64,000 nt of DNA from GWB2-37-7 sp942492835 (GTDB taxonomy: Bacteria > Bacillota > Clostridia > Lutisporales > Lutisporaceae). The notes beneath the pieces are model-generated. The model saw only the letters and a list, made by a program, of their open reading frames with translations. It did no database searches and was not told the DNA's origin. Made by a program: the position numbers and the translations under genes. Positions 18,390 through 26,596 of the stretch are shown here, piece after piece (positions within the stretch are counted from its first letter, which is position 1; each line of letters begins with the position of its first letter). The stretch is from the NCBI GenBank assembly GCA_942492835.1, contig OW818645.1:3906001-3970000 (forward strand), in the 5' to 3' direction.

Positions 18390-19190
18390 ATGAGGTCGGC
18401 AGGTAAAAGTGATATTGGGCTGGTAAGAAAGATTAATGAAGATGACTTTATATGTTTAAGACTTAACGATTTGTTAGAAGTGAAAAATACAACTGCTGAT
18501 TTGTACCTGTGCATAGTTGCCGATGGTATGGGAGGTCGCAATGCTGGTGAGGTTGCAAGCTCTATGGCAGTTCACGAAATAGTAGATTTTATAAAAGATA
18601 AGTATATTAGTATACTTATAGAAAATGAGACTGATGAATCAAAGATTTTAGAATTGATAAAGGATGCAATTGTTTATAGCAATGAAAAGATCTACAAAAA
18701 GTCCTTGCTTACAAGCGAGTGTGTCGGCATGGGAACAACCTTGTCTATGATATTGGCAAAAGATAACATCTTATATTATGGACATGTTGGAGATAGTAGA
18801 ATTTATCTTATTAGGAAAAATGAGATAGCAAGACTAACCGAGGATCATTCCTTGGTAGCAGAACTGGTGAAACAAGGCACGATAAAGCCGGAAGAAGCTA
18901 ATAGCCATCCTCAGAAAAATATAATAACCAGAGCTGTAGGAACTGAATTTAGCATAGAAGTGGATTTAGGCAGGCAAGATATAACGGAAGATGATTATAT
19001 ACTTCTATGTACAGATGGATTATCAAATCTAGTAAGTGATAAGGAAATGTTGGATTTGGTACTTGAAGCCTCTGATATAGATCAAGCTTGTGAGAACTTG
19101 ATAAATAGAGCAAAAGAAAACGGTGGCTTTGATAATATTACCGTAGTAGTTATCCATAACGATAAAGGTGGTGACTGCAATGATAGGTAA
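18390..19190 (+). CDS. stp: PP2C-type Ser/Thr protein phosphatase
   Basis: Metal-dependent phosphatase that reverses PrkC-type phosphorylation. Motifs are SDIGLVRKINEDDF, VADGMGGRNAGEVAS, GHVGDSRIYLIR, LTEDHSLV and CTDGLSNLV, and the terminal DNITVVVI. Length is 266 aa. GAGGTG precedes the ATG. Its end overlaps prkC by 11 nt, so phosphatase and cognate kinase are translationally coupled. B. subtilis equivalent is PrpC. Confidence 0.95.
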   Translation: MRSAGKSDIGLVRKINEDDFICLRLNDLLEVKNTTADLYLCIVADGMGGRNAGEVASSMAVHEIVDFIKDKYISILIENETDESKILELIKDAIVYSNEKIYKKSLLTSECVGMGTTLSMILAKDNILYYGHVGDSRIYLIRKNEIARLTEDHSLVAELVKQGTIKPEEANSHPQKNIITRAVGTEFSIEVDLGRQDITEDDYILLCTDGLSNLVSDKEMLDLVLEASDIDQACENLINRAKENGGFDNITVVVIHNDKGGDCNDR

Positions 19191-21114
19191 GGTGCTAGGC
19201 AATAGATATGAAATAATAGAAAAAATAGGCGGAGGCGGCATGGCCTTGGTGTACAAGGCTAAGTGCAGACTTCTAAATAGATTCGTTGCAGTTAAGGTAT
19301 TGAGAGCAGAATTCACTGAGGATGAAGAGTTTGTAAAGAAATTCAAAAGAGAGTCCCAAGCAGCTGCTAGCTTATCTCATCCAAATATAGTGGGTATATA
19401 TGATGTAGGCATGGAAGACAATATTTATTATATTGTTATGGAATATATAAAGGGACAGACCTTAAAGGATCTAATTAAGAAAAAAGGTGCTTTGGGAGTT
19501 GATTTTGCTACAAATATAGCAATACAAATATCATCAGCGTTAGAGCATGCACATAAAAATCATATTGTTCATAGAGATATCAAGTCCCATAATATAATGA
19601 TAAGAGAAGATAACTCAATAAAAGTAACGGACTTTGGAATTGCTCGTGCAATATCCTCTAGTACCATTACAAATACAGGAAATGTAATTGGCTCGGTACA
19701 TTACTTTTCACCAGAGCAAGCCAGGGGTGGCTACACAGACGAGAAATCAGATATATATTCTCTTGGAATTGTAATGTATGAGATGATGACTGGAAGGCTG
19801 CCATTCGAAGGAGAGACACCAATTGCTGTAGCTTTGAAGCATCTTCAAGAGGAAGCTTTAAAGCCTACTTCTATAAATACTAGAATACCAAAAAGTATGG
19901 AAGATATCATACAGAAATGTATTGAAAAGGATGTAAACAATCGCTACAGTAGTATGTCTGAGATAATTGCTGATCTTAGGCAATCCCTTGTTATGCCAAA
20001 TGGCGACTTTGTAAAGAAAAATAAATTTTCTGATGAAAATACAAGAGTTATAAAGCCTATAAAGCTAGATCAAGAAGTAATTGGAATAGGCTCAAGGAGC
20101 AAAAATTCCATAACAGATAGTGGTAATAAAGATAATGTTCTACCTGACACACCAGAAATACCAAACAAAAAACGCAACACTAAGATGACAGTATTTGCTA
20201 TAATTGGTGGTTTGATACTGGCTTTAGCAGTAGGTGGAATTATACTTGGATCGATAAGCTTCTTTAGTGTTAAAGAGGTTATTGTGCCGGACTTAACAAA
20301 TCTTACAGAAGAACAGGCACGGCAGCAACTAAAAGAGATAGGTCTTAGTCTGGAGGTTTCGGATACAGTTGCCAATAAGGATGTGCCAATAGGACAGATA
20401 ATAAAACAAGACCCCAAGGCAAAACAGAAAAACAAAGTAATAAACCCTGTAAGGGTAACAATAAGCGGAGGACCTAGAAAGGTCGTTGTACCAAACTTGA
20501 TTGGTGAAAGCTATGAAAAGGTAAACTTGATTTTAGAAAAGGAAGGTCTTGTAGAAGGTGAATTAAAACAGGAAACCAGCGAATATCCAACAGGTGTTGT
20601 AATAAAACAAAGCATTGATCCTGGAGACAGCGTTGATGAAGGTGAAAAAATTGATTATGTTATAAGCATAGGACCAGAAAAGTTCCTTATGCCAAACTAT
20701 GTAGGTAAGAATATTGATGATGTTGAGCTTGACCTCATAGAAAAAGACTTGATAAGGGGCACTATAACATATGAGAATAGCAGTGTTTATGAAAAAAATG
20801 CTGTAATAACACAAAACATTACACCTGGTACAGAGGTAAACAGAAAGGGCGTAGTAGATTTTACTGTGAGCAAAGGTAATGAGGGAAACAGTAAGCTGCC
20901 TGTTATGATTCAAATTACATTACCTAAAGATAAGGATAAAGTTAAGGTCACAGTACAAAAGGTACAGAACAGTATAATTGAAAATGTGTATGAAGCTATT
21001 CATAGCACCTCAGAAGGTGAAATTGAAGTTCCTATAACAGGTACAGGTAAAGCTGTATTTGAAATATATATTGATGGTGTTTTGAATGGAAGCGTAGAAC
21101 ATGATTTTAAATAG
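19180..21114 (+). CDS. prkC: PASTA-domain Ser/Thr protein kinase
   Basis: Membrane Hanks-type kinase that senses muropeptides or lipid II through extracellular PASTA repeats. Cytosolic kinase domain (about 1-270): glycine loop IGGGGM, VHRDIKSHNIM, DFGIARA. A juxtamembrane segment leads to one transmembrane helix (about 345-370), three PASTA repeats (about 370-575) and a small C-terminal beta domain. ATG 19180 is used, with AAGGTGGTG upstream; GTG 19168 is an unlikely alternative. It lies in the classic stp-prkC-rsgA-rpe-thiN order. Confidence 0.95.
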   Translation: MIGKVLGNRYEIIEKIGGGGMALVYKAKCRLLNRFVAVKVLRAEFTEDEEFVKKFKRESQAAASLSHPNIVGIYDVGMEDNIYYIVMEYIKGQTLKDLIKKKGALGVDFATNIAIQISSALEHAHKNHIVHRDIKSHNIMIREDNSIKVTDFGIARAISSSTITNTGNVIGSVHYFSPEQARGGYTDEKSDIYSLGIVMYEMMTGRLPFEGETPIAVALKHLQEEALKPTSINTRIPKSMEDIIQKCIEKDVNNRYSSMSEIIADLRQSLVMPNGDFVKKNKFSDENTRVIKPIKLDQEVIGIGSRSKNSITDSGNKDNVLPDTPEIPNKKRNTKMTVFAIIGGLILALAVGGIILGSISFFSVKEVIVPDLTNLTEEQARQQLKEIGLSLEVSDTVANKDVPIGQIIKQDPKAKQKNKVINPVRVTISGGPRKVVVPNLIGESYEKVNLILEKEGLVEGELKQETSEYPTGVVIKQSIDPGDSVDEGEKIDYVISIGPEKFLMPNYVGKNIDDVELDLIEKDLIRGTITYENSSVYEKNAVITQNITPGTEVNRKGVVDFTVSKGNEGNSKLPVMIQITLPKDKDKVKVTVQKVQNSIIENVYEAIHSTSEGEIEVPITGTGKAVFEIYIDGVLNGSVEHDFK

Positions 21115-21135
21115 AGTAATAAAAGGAGTCTTTTT

Positions 21136-22008
21136 ATGAAAACAGGTGTCATAGTAAAGGGCATCGGCGGATTTTATTATGTGGATATTGAGGGTACTGT
21201 ATATGAATGTCGTGCTAGAGGAAAGTTTCGTAAAGAAAATATCACTCCCCTAGTAGGCGATAGGGTTGATATAGATATAAACGAAGATTCACAGCAAGGT
21301 TATGTTCTTAATATTCATTCTAGGAAAAATGAAATGATAAGACCTGCTATTGCCAATATAGATCAGGTAATAATGGTATTTGCTGCCAAAAAACCAGATA
21401 TAAATATGGCACTACTGCAAAAATTTCTTATTTATGCAGAGTATATAGGACTAAATATCATAGTTTGTATTAATAAGATTGACTTGGATGAAAATCAGGA
21501 CTACAAAGCTGTAATCGAAATGTTAAATACTATTCCATATTTGGCAATAGAAACAAGTACAAAGCAATTAATAGGTATAGATGAGCTGAGGGCAGCTTTA
21601 AAGGATAAGATAACAGTTTTTGCCGGACCATCAGGTGCCGGCAAATCATCTTTACTTAACCTTGTGCAATCAGGCTTACAGTTAAAAACAGGAGACTTAA
21701 GCAAGAAGATTGATAGAGGTACTCATACCACCAGACATTCTGAGTTAATAAAGCTTGAAATAGGGGGACTGGTGGCTGACACGCCAGGTTTTACCTCATT
21801 AGAGTTTAATAACATTGATGCGGGTAAGCTCCAGCAATTGTTTCCTGAGTTTGAAAAGTATTCTGACTGTAAATTCTCTGACTGTCATCACAATAAGGAA
21901 CCGCAGTGTGGGGTAAAGGAAGCAGTTTTAGAAGGTAAAATTTCAAAGCTCAGATATGAGTATTATATAAACTTATTAGAAGAATTTAAGGATATCAGGA
22001 GGTACTAA
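21136..22008 (+). CDS. rsgA: Ribosome small-subunit GTPase RsgA
   Basis: Circularly permuted GTPase acting in late 30S maturation. An N-terminal OB fold is followed by the permuted G motifs: G4 CINKIDL comes before G1 GPSGAGKSS (about residue 164) and G3 DTPG. The C-terminal zinc knuckle is seen as Cys and His residues in CKFSDCHHN and QCGVK. Length is 290 aa. The stop is immediately followed by the rpe ATG. Confidence 0.95.
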   Translation: MKTGVIVKGIGGFYYVDIEGTVYECRARGKFRKENITPLVGDRVDIDINEDSQQGYVLNIHSRKNEMIRPAIANIDQVIMVFAAKKPDINMALLQKFLIYAEYIGLNIIVCINKIDLDENQDYKAVIEMLNTIPYLAIETSTKQLIGIDELRAALKDKITVFAGPSGAGKSSLLNLVQSGLQLKTGDLSKKIDRGTHTTRHSELIKLEIGGLVADTPGFTSLEFNNIDAGKLQQLFPEFEKYSDCKFSDCHHNKEPQCGVKEAVLEGKISKLRYEYYINLLEEFKDIRRY

Positions 22009-22665
22009 ATGATAAAGCTTGCACCATCTATATTATCTGCAGATTTTGCAAATTTGGAGAGAGATATAAAGCTAGTTGAGAACGCAGGAGCAGAGCTTCT
22101 ACATATAGATGTAATGGACGGGCATTTTGTTCCAAATATAACAATTGGAGCACCTGTAGTAAAAAGCCTGCGGAAGATAAGCAATATGGTTTTTGATGTA
22201 CATTTGATGATTAGCAGACCTGAAGATTATATAGCGGATTTCGTAGCTGCAGGAGCAGATATAATTACTGTTCATGCTGAAGCTGCTACACATCTTCACA
22301 GACTGATACAAATGATAAAGGACAAGGGAGTAAAGGCAGGTGTAGCGCTAAATCCTGCCACACCCTTAAGTATATTGGATTATATCTTAGAAGACTTAGA
22401 CATGGTACTTATAATGAGTGTAAATCCAGGTTTTGGCGGTCAAAAGTTTATACCCTCTGCCCTAGATAAGGTTAGATTAATTAGAGAACTGGCAATTGAT
22501 ATGAATCTAAATATAGATATTGAGGTTGATGGAGGAGTAGGGCTTGATAATATTGCAGCTGTAGTCGGAAGCGGTGCGAATATACTAGTAGCAGGCTCTG
22601 CAATTTTTAATTCCAAAGATCCTGCTGCAACAATTAAACAAATGAAGGAAATAGTAAAGGGATAA
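22009..22665 (+). CDS. rpe: Ribulose-phosphate 3-epimerase
   Basis: Pentose-phosphate enzyme interconverting ribulose-5-P and xylulose-5-P. Motifs are APSILSADFANLE, LHIDVMDGHFVPNITIG (metal His and Asp), DVHLMI, VNPGFGGQKF and the C-terminal VDGG / VAGSAIF phosphate site. Length is 218 aa. The ATG directly abuts the rsgA stop, with AGGAGG inside rsgA. Confidence 0.95.
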   Translation: MIKLAPSILSADFANLERDIKLVENAGAELLHIDVMDGHFVPNITIGAPVVKSLRKISNMVFDVHLMISRPEDYIADFVAAGADIITVHAEAATHLHRLIQMIKDKGVKAGVALNPATPLSILDYILEDLDMVLIMSVNPGFGGQKFIPSALDKVRLIRELAIDMNLNIDIEVDGGVGLDNIAAVVGSGANILVAGSAIFNSKDPAATIKQMKEIVKG

Positions 22666-22667
22666 TT

Positions 22668-23300
22668 ATGAGAGTCGCAATAATAAGCAATGGAAATATA
22701 TATGACTATGAGAGCTGCAAGGAAAGATTAGGAAAAGTACAAAAGGTTATTTGCGCCGATGGAGGTACAAGACATGCTTACAATATGGGCATTGTACCTG
22801 ATGTAATAATTGGCGATATGGATTCCTCAGCAGATAAATACATAAACTATTTTAAAGAGCTTGACATTCCATTTATTAAATACAATCGGGACAAGGATAA
22901 GACTGATACGCAGATATGTCTTGAGTTCGCTCTGGAGTTGTGCGATGAAGTATTGCTTTTTGGAGCTACAGGTACTAGATTAGATCATACCTTAGCAAAC
23001 ATATCAATACTTAGATTGGCGGCTGACAGTGGTAAAATGGCTTGCATTATTGACGAGAACAATGAAATTTATGTCATAAAGGATACTATAAGGCTTGAAG
23101 GAAAAAAGGGAGATATACTGTCTCTGATACCTGTAAGCACTAAGGTAGAAGGAATTACCCTAAGGGGAGCACATTACCCGCTTGAGGATGCTCAAATGGA
23201 GTTAGGAAACCCTTATGGAGTAAGCAATATGTTTGAAGAGGACAGTGTAGAAGTTTTTATTAAATCAGGTTATTTAGCTGTTATTAAATCAAGAGATTAA
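22668..23300 (+). CDS. thiN: Thiamine pyrophosphokinase
   Basis: Transfers pyrophosphate from ATP to thiamine. It shows VICADGGTRHAYNMG, PDVIIGDMDSS, the acidic DKDKTDTQICLEFAL and GATGTRLDHTLANI motifs of the TPK family. Length is 210 aa. It starts 2 nt after rpe and ends the long kinase/rsgA operon at a clear terminator. Confidence 0.93.
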   Translation: MRVAIISNGNIYDYESCKERLGKVQKVICADGGTRHAYNMGIVPDVIIGDMDSSADKYINYFKELDIPFIKYNRDKDKTDTQICLEFALELCDEVLLFGATGTRLDHTLANISILRLAADSGKMACIIDENNEIYVIKDTIRLEGKKGDILSLIPVSTKVEGITLRGAHYPLEDAQMELGNPYGVSNMFEEDSVEVFIKSGYLAVIKSRD

Positions 23301-23324
23301 AAATTAATAAGACAGTCTCATTTT

Positions 23325-23361
23325 GACTCTACACGAGTAGTATATAGTGTAGAGTCTTTTT
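23325..23361 (+). terminator. Intrinsic terminator after thiN
   Basis: GACTCTACAC (23325-23334) pairs perfectly with 23347-23356, 12-nt loop, followed by five T. Confidence 0.85.
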
Positions 23362-23408
23362 ATTGTATCTATTTTGTCTTATAGAAAATTGAATTTGCAG
23401 GTGATTAT

Positions 23409-23561
23409 ATGAGATATACATATAAAAGAATATCAGGGGCTTTCTGTTTACTACTTGCAACAATGATAATTTCTAGGATTATACCTTATTGGCTATTTTA
23501 CAGCTTAATAGCGATAATAATTATAATGCTTTTATATTTATTATACAATTACTCTAGATAG
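23409..23561 (+). CDS. Small two-helix membrane protein (50 aa), unknown
   Basis: A 50-codon frame with AGGTGAT 5-9 nt before the ATG. The product starts MRYTYKRISG, then two hydrophobic stretches (about 11-25 and 28-46) split by a Pro (IIPYW), ending NYSR: a short basic head and a likely helical hairpin in the membrane. It resembles the next frame in size, basic head and 'I(I/V)P' break, so the two may be paralogues. Not recognised as SpoVM although spoVM often lies in this neighbourhood. Function unknown. Confidence 0.6.
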   Translation: MRYTYKRISGAFCLLLATMIISRIIPYWLFYSLIAIIIIMLLYLLYNYSR

Positions 23562-23606
23562 AACACACAAATTAATTAGTGATATGGGCAATAGGAGGGG
23601 AACTTA

Positions 23607-23759
23607 ATGAGTAATAGAAAAAAAAAGAAGGTTATAGGTATACTGGTGTTTGCAATAGGCGCAGGAATTCTGCTTGCATTGATTGTGCCTATAATAGGCT
23701 GGATAGTTTTTTCTGCTATATGTCTGATTTGCTGTGGTATATATCTTTTAAAATGTTAA
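23607..23759 (+). CDS. Small two-helix membrane protein (50 aa), unknown
   Basis: A 50-codon frame with a strong AGGAGGGG 6-7 nt before the ATG. A very basic head (SNRKKKKV) is followed by two hydrophobic segments broken at LIVPIIGW, ending LLKC, with four Cys in the last 12 residues. Small proteins of this pattern are common and mostly unnamed in Clostridia. It lies 45 nt after the similar 50-residue protein and is closed by its own terminator, so the two probably form one small unit. Confidence 0.7.
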   Translation: MSNRKKKKVIGILVFAIGAGILLALIVPIIGWIVFSAICLICCGIYLLKC

Positions 23760-23772
23760 AACAAAAATGACA

Positions 23773-23797
23773 AAAAGCGCGGATTACGCGCTTTTAA
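23773..23797 (+). terminator. Terminator after the small membrane proteins
   Basis: AAAAGCGCG pairs with CGCGCTTTT (9 bp), loop GATTA, with a short T tract. The A run on the 5' side would also let it act for the minus-strand rpmB transcript. Confidence 0.75.
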
Positions 23798-23872
23798 TAT
23801 GAGCAATTTAAATATCCAGACGAATAAACCGCCTAATATGTCTAATATATAATGACAAAATAAATTGTCTTA

Positions 23873-24064
23873 TTATATAGCTCTTTCAACCTTGCCGGAT
23901 CTTAAGCATCTTGTGCATGTATTAACTCTCGTTGGAGTGCCATTAACAATAGCTCTAACTGTTCTTATATTTGGTAACCAAGTTCTTCTTGTATGTCTAT
24001 TTGAGTGACTTACCTTATTTCCGGAAATCATTCCTTTTCCACATATTTCGCAATGTCTTGCCAT
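23873..24064 (-). CDS. rpmB: 50S ribosomal protein L28
   Basis: Large-subunit protein, 63 aa. The start ARHCEICGKGMISGNKVSHS carries the zinc-type CxxC; two more Cys (NTCTRCLRSG) complete a four-Cys site, so this is the zinc-binding (C+) form. On the minus strand AAGGAGGTG precedes the ATG. Isolated opposite-strand gene facing the small-protein unit, with an AT-rich divergent promoter region upstream. Confidence 0.96.
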   Translation of the reverse strand: MARHCEICGKGMISGNKVSHSNRHTRRTWLPNIRTVRAIVNGTPTRVNTCTRCLRSGKVERAI

Positions 24065-24318
24065 GTATATACACCTCCTTCAGCAGCGGACTGCCCAACT
24101 AAAACAATAATATAATATCATAATAAACAACAAATGGCAATAAAATGTTTTGCACATTCCCAATAAAATGGTTGGTGCAAAAAAATATTGCATTAGCTTT
24201 TAAAATATTATTATCAACAATTGATTATAATACATATTAAGTTAATAATCAAATATTAATGCTGGAAATAATATATATTATGATATATAATATATATTAC
24301 AAATAATGACCTATAATA

Positions 24319-24347
24319 TTGTTTACTTAAGATTGCATATATATAAT
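24319..24347 (+). promoter_or_regulatory. Promoter candidate for asp23-fakA
   Basis: TTGTTT, 17 bp, TATAAT (24342-24347). The 454-base region 24065-24518 holds no gene: it is very AT-rich, with divergent control of rpmB and asp23. The long leader (about 165 nt) shows a short imperfect CTTATAT/ATATAAG repeat but no riboswitch that I recognise. Confidence 0.4.
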
Positions 24348-24518
24348 ATATAAGACGTTTTATTGAAGTATTTAACAATAAAGGAAGCCTTATATATAAT
24401 GCATATAAGATTAAGCCTGTTTAAGTTACGTTATACTTTCGTATGCATTACAAAATATGTAATTGGTTTTATGCAGTAGTATTAATAATTGCGTTAAAAT
24501 CCAGTAGGAGGAGATTAA

Positions 24519-24869
24519 ATGACAGCAAAATTAAGCAATCGATTTGGTGAAATTTACATATCAGATGATGTATTGGCCAATATAGCAGGATTAGCATCTA
24601 TAGAGTGCTATGGCTTGGTTGGAATGGCTTCGAAAAATGCAAAGGACGGCTTGGTTGAGCTTTTGAGAAGAGATAATTTGAGCAAAGGTGTTAAGATAAC
24701 AGCTGAGGGTGAGGATATAATTGTAGACCTTTTTGTTATAGTTAAATTTGGTACCAAAATATCCACAGTTGCAGATAACATAATAAGTAAGGTAAAATAT
24801 ACGCTGGAAAGCATAACAGGATTAAAGGTAAAAAGAGTAAATTTAAATATACAGGGTGTGAGAGTATAA
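24519..24869 (+). CDS. Asp23/Gls24 family envelope stress protein (YloU)
   Basis: Small protein of the alkaline-shock Asp23/Gls24 family, 116 aa. Family features are the start GEIYISDDVLANIAGLASIECYGLVGMAS and the alternating hydrophobic DIIVDLFVIVKFG strand. AGGAGGAG is 7 nt before the ATG. It sits directly before the DhaL/fatty-acid-kinase gene, the conserved yloU-yloV pair. The molecular role of the family is not settled. Confidence 0.9.
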   Translation: MTAKLSNRFGEIYISDDVLANIAGLASIECYGLVGMASKNAKDGLVELLRRDNLSKGVKITAEGEDIIVDLFVIVKFGTKISTVADNIISKVKYTLESITGLKVKRVNLNIQGVRV

Positions 24870-24891
24870 CTCGCCTAAGGAGGTTTATATT

Positions 24892-26523
24892 TTGCAGATA
24901 CATAAAATAAATGGTACTACAGTAAAGAATATGATTATATCGGGAGCAAACAATTTAGAAAATAACAAGAACATGGTTAACTCCTTAAATATATTCCCTG
25001 TACCAGATGGTGATACAGGAACTAATATGGCTTTGACAATGACTTCAGCGGTGAAGGAGATAAAAAGCTTAAATAAGGATGATATTCATAGTGTATTTGA
25101 GGCTGCTGCCAGTGGAACACTTATGGGTGCAAGAGGAAATTCAGGAGTTATTCTTTCACAAATTTTCAGAGGCTTTGCAAAGGGTGTAAACGATCACCAG
25201 GAGCTAAATGTAGCAGCAATGGCTGATTCCTTTATGGATGGTTCAAATACTGCTTACAAGGCTATTATGAAGCCTACAGAGGGTACTATACTAACAGTTA
25301 TTAGAGAAACTGCTGAATTTGCGATTGAGTCAAAGGATAATTATAGTGATCTAGTGGAGTTTTTTGAGGTATTGATAAAAAAAGCTAACGAAGTTTTGGA
25401 CAAGACCCCTGAATTGCTTCCTGTCTTAAAGCACGCAGGAGTAGTAGATGCAGGTGGAAAGGGCCTTATATGTATATTTGATGGAATGCTTCATGCATTA
25501 AAAACAAATACTGTAATTGAATTGGTGGAGGGTGGCAATCAAGCAGAAGACCAGTCATCTGTTCAAGAGTATTTCTCTACAGAAGACATTACCTTTGGCT
25601 ACTGTACAGAGTTCTTTATAAAGACAAGTAAAATTGATTTAGAAAGCTATAAGAACAAGCTTAGTAATATAGGAGACTCCTTAGTGGTTGTAGGTGGTGA
25701 AGGTATTGTTAAGGTACACATACATACAAACAACCCAGGAAAAGTGCTTGAAATGGCTTTAGAGCAGGGTGAGCTATCACAAGTAAAGATAGATAACATG
25801 AGAGAGCAGCATAGAGCATTGCTGGTAGAAATGCCTACACCTATAGAAGGGCAGATTAACGAGCCTAAAAAATATGGTATAGTTGCTGTAGCTATGGGCG
25901 AAGGGATAGCAGGAATACTAAAAGATATAGGTGCTGATGAGATTATCGAGGGTGGTCAGACTATGAACCCAAGCACTGAGGATATTGTTAATAGTATAAA
26001 TAGAATAAATGCAGAAAATATAATAATACTTCCAAACAACAGCAATATAATATTAGCAGCCAATCAAGCTAAGACTTTGTCAGATAAAAATGTAATAGTT
26101 GCACAGACAAAGACGATACCACAAGGTATTGCAGCACTTATGTCAATAGATTACGATAAAGAAGCTGAGGATAACTCAAGAAAGATTGAAAAAGCAATAT
26201 CTACTGTAAAGACAGGGCTGATAACCTACGCAGTAAGAAATTCTAGCTATGATGATATAAATATTGAAGAGGGTAATATATTAGGACTAATTGAAGGTAA
26301 GATTAAGAGTGTATCAGAAACTGTTCCTGAAGTATGCAAGGAGCTTTTGAAGCAAATGGTGGATGATGATATATCTTTAGTTTCAATATACTATGGTAAG
26401 GATACTACTGCAGAGGATGCAGAAAAACTTGCTGTATTTGTACAGGAGAATTATCCTGAGTGTGAAGTCGATTTACACTTTGGAGGACAGCCATTATACT
26501 TTTATATAATATCTGCTGAATAA
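24892..26523 (+). CDS. fakA: DhaL-domain fatty acid kinase-like protein (YloV/FakA)
   Basis: N-terminal DhaL (dihydroxyacetone-kinase-like) ATP-binding domain with NIFPVPDGDTGTNM and GARGNSGVILSQI, a middle linker domain, and a C-terminal DegV-like part; 543 aa. FakA phosphorylates fatty acids bound to FakB for entry into phospholipid synthesis. TTG start, with AAGGAGG 9 nt upstream. The partner fakB is not in this window. Lipid use fits the fab cluster downstream, but linkage is only by inference. Confidence 0.88.
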   Translation: MQIHKINGTTVKNMIISGANNLENNKNMVNSLNIFPVPDGDTGTNMALTMTSAVKEIKSLNKDDIHSVFEAAASGTLMGARGNSGVILSQIFRGFAKGVNDHQELNVAAMADSFMDGSNTAYKAIMKPTEGTILTVIRETAEFAIESKDNYSDLVEFFEVLIKKANEVLDKTPELLPVLKHAGVVDAGGKGLICIFDGMLHALKTNTVIELVEGGNQAEDQSSVQEYFSTEDITFGYCTEFFIKTSKIDLESYKNKLSNIGDSLVVVGGEGIVKVHIHTNNPGKVLEMALEQGELSQVKIDNMREQHRALLVEMPTPIEGQINEPKKYGIVAVAMGEGIAGILKDIGADEIIEGGQTMNPSTEDIVNSINRINAENIIILPNNSNIILAANQAKTLSDKNVIVAQTKTIPQGIAALMSIDYDKEAEDNSRKIEKAISTVKTGLITYAVRNSSYDDINIEEGNILGLIEGKIKSVSETVPEVCKELLKQMVDDDISLVSIYYGKDTTAEDAEKLAVFVQENYPECEVDLHFGGQPLYFYIISAE

Positions 26524-26534
26524 ATAAACTTTCA

Positions 26535-26571
26535 AAATGCGTAGCTCTATTGAGTTTACGCATTTGTTTTA
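26535..26571 (+). terminator. Intrinsic terminator after fakA
   Basis: AAATGCGTA (26535-26543) pairs with TACGCATTT (26557-26565), 13-nt loop, then GTTTTAATT. Confidence 0.7.
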
Positions 26572-26596
26572 ATTAAAGAATAATTGAGGTATGCAT

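Noticed and set aside
23301..23760. spoVM in the thiN-rpmB gap
   Set aside because: Neither small frame resembles the short amphipathic SpoVM peptide; both are two-helix membrane proteins.
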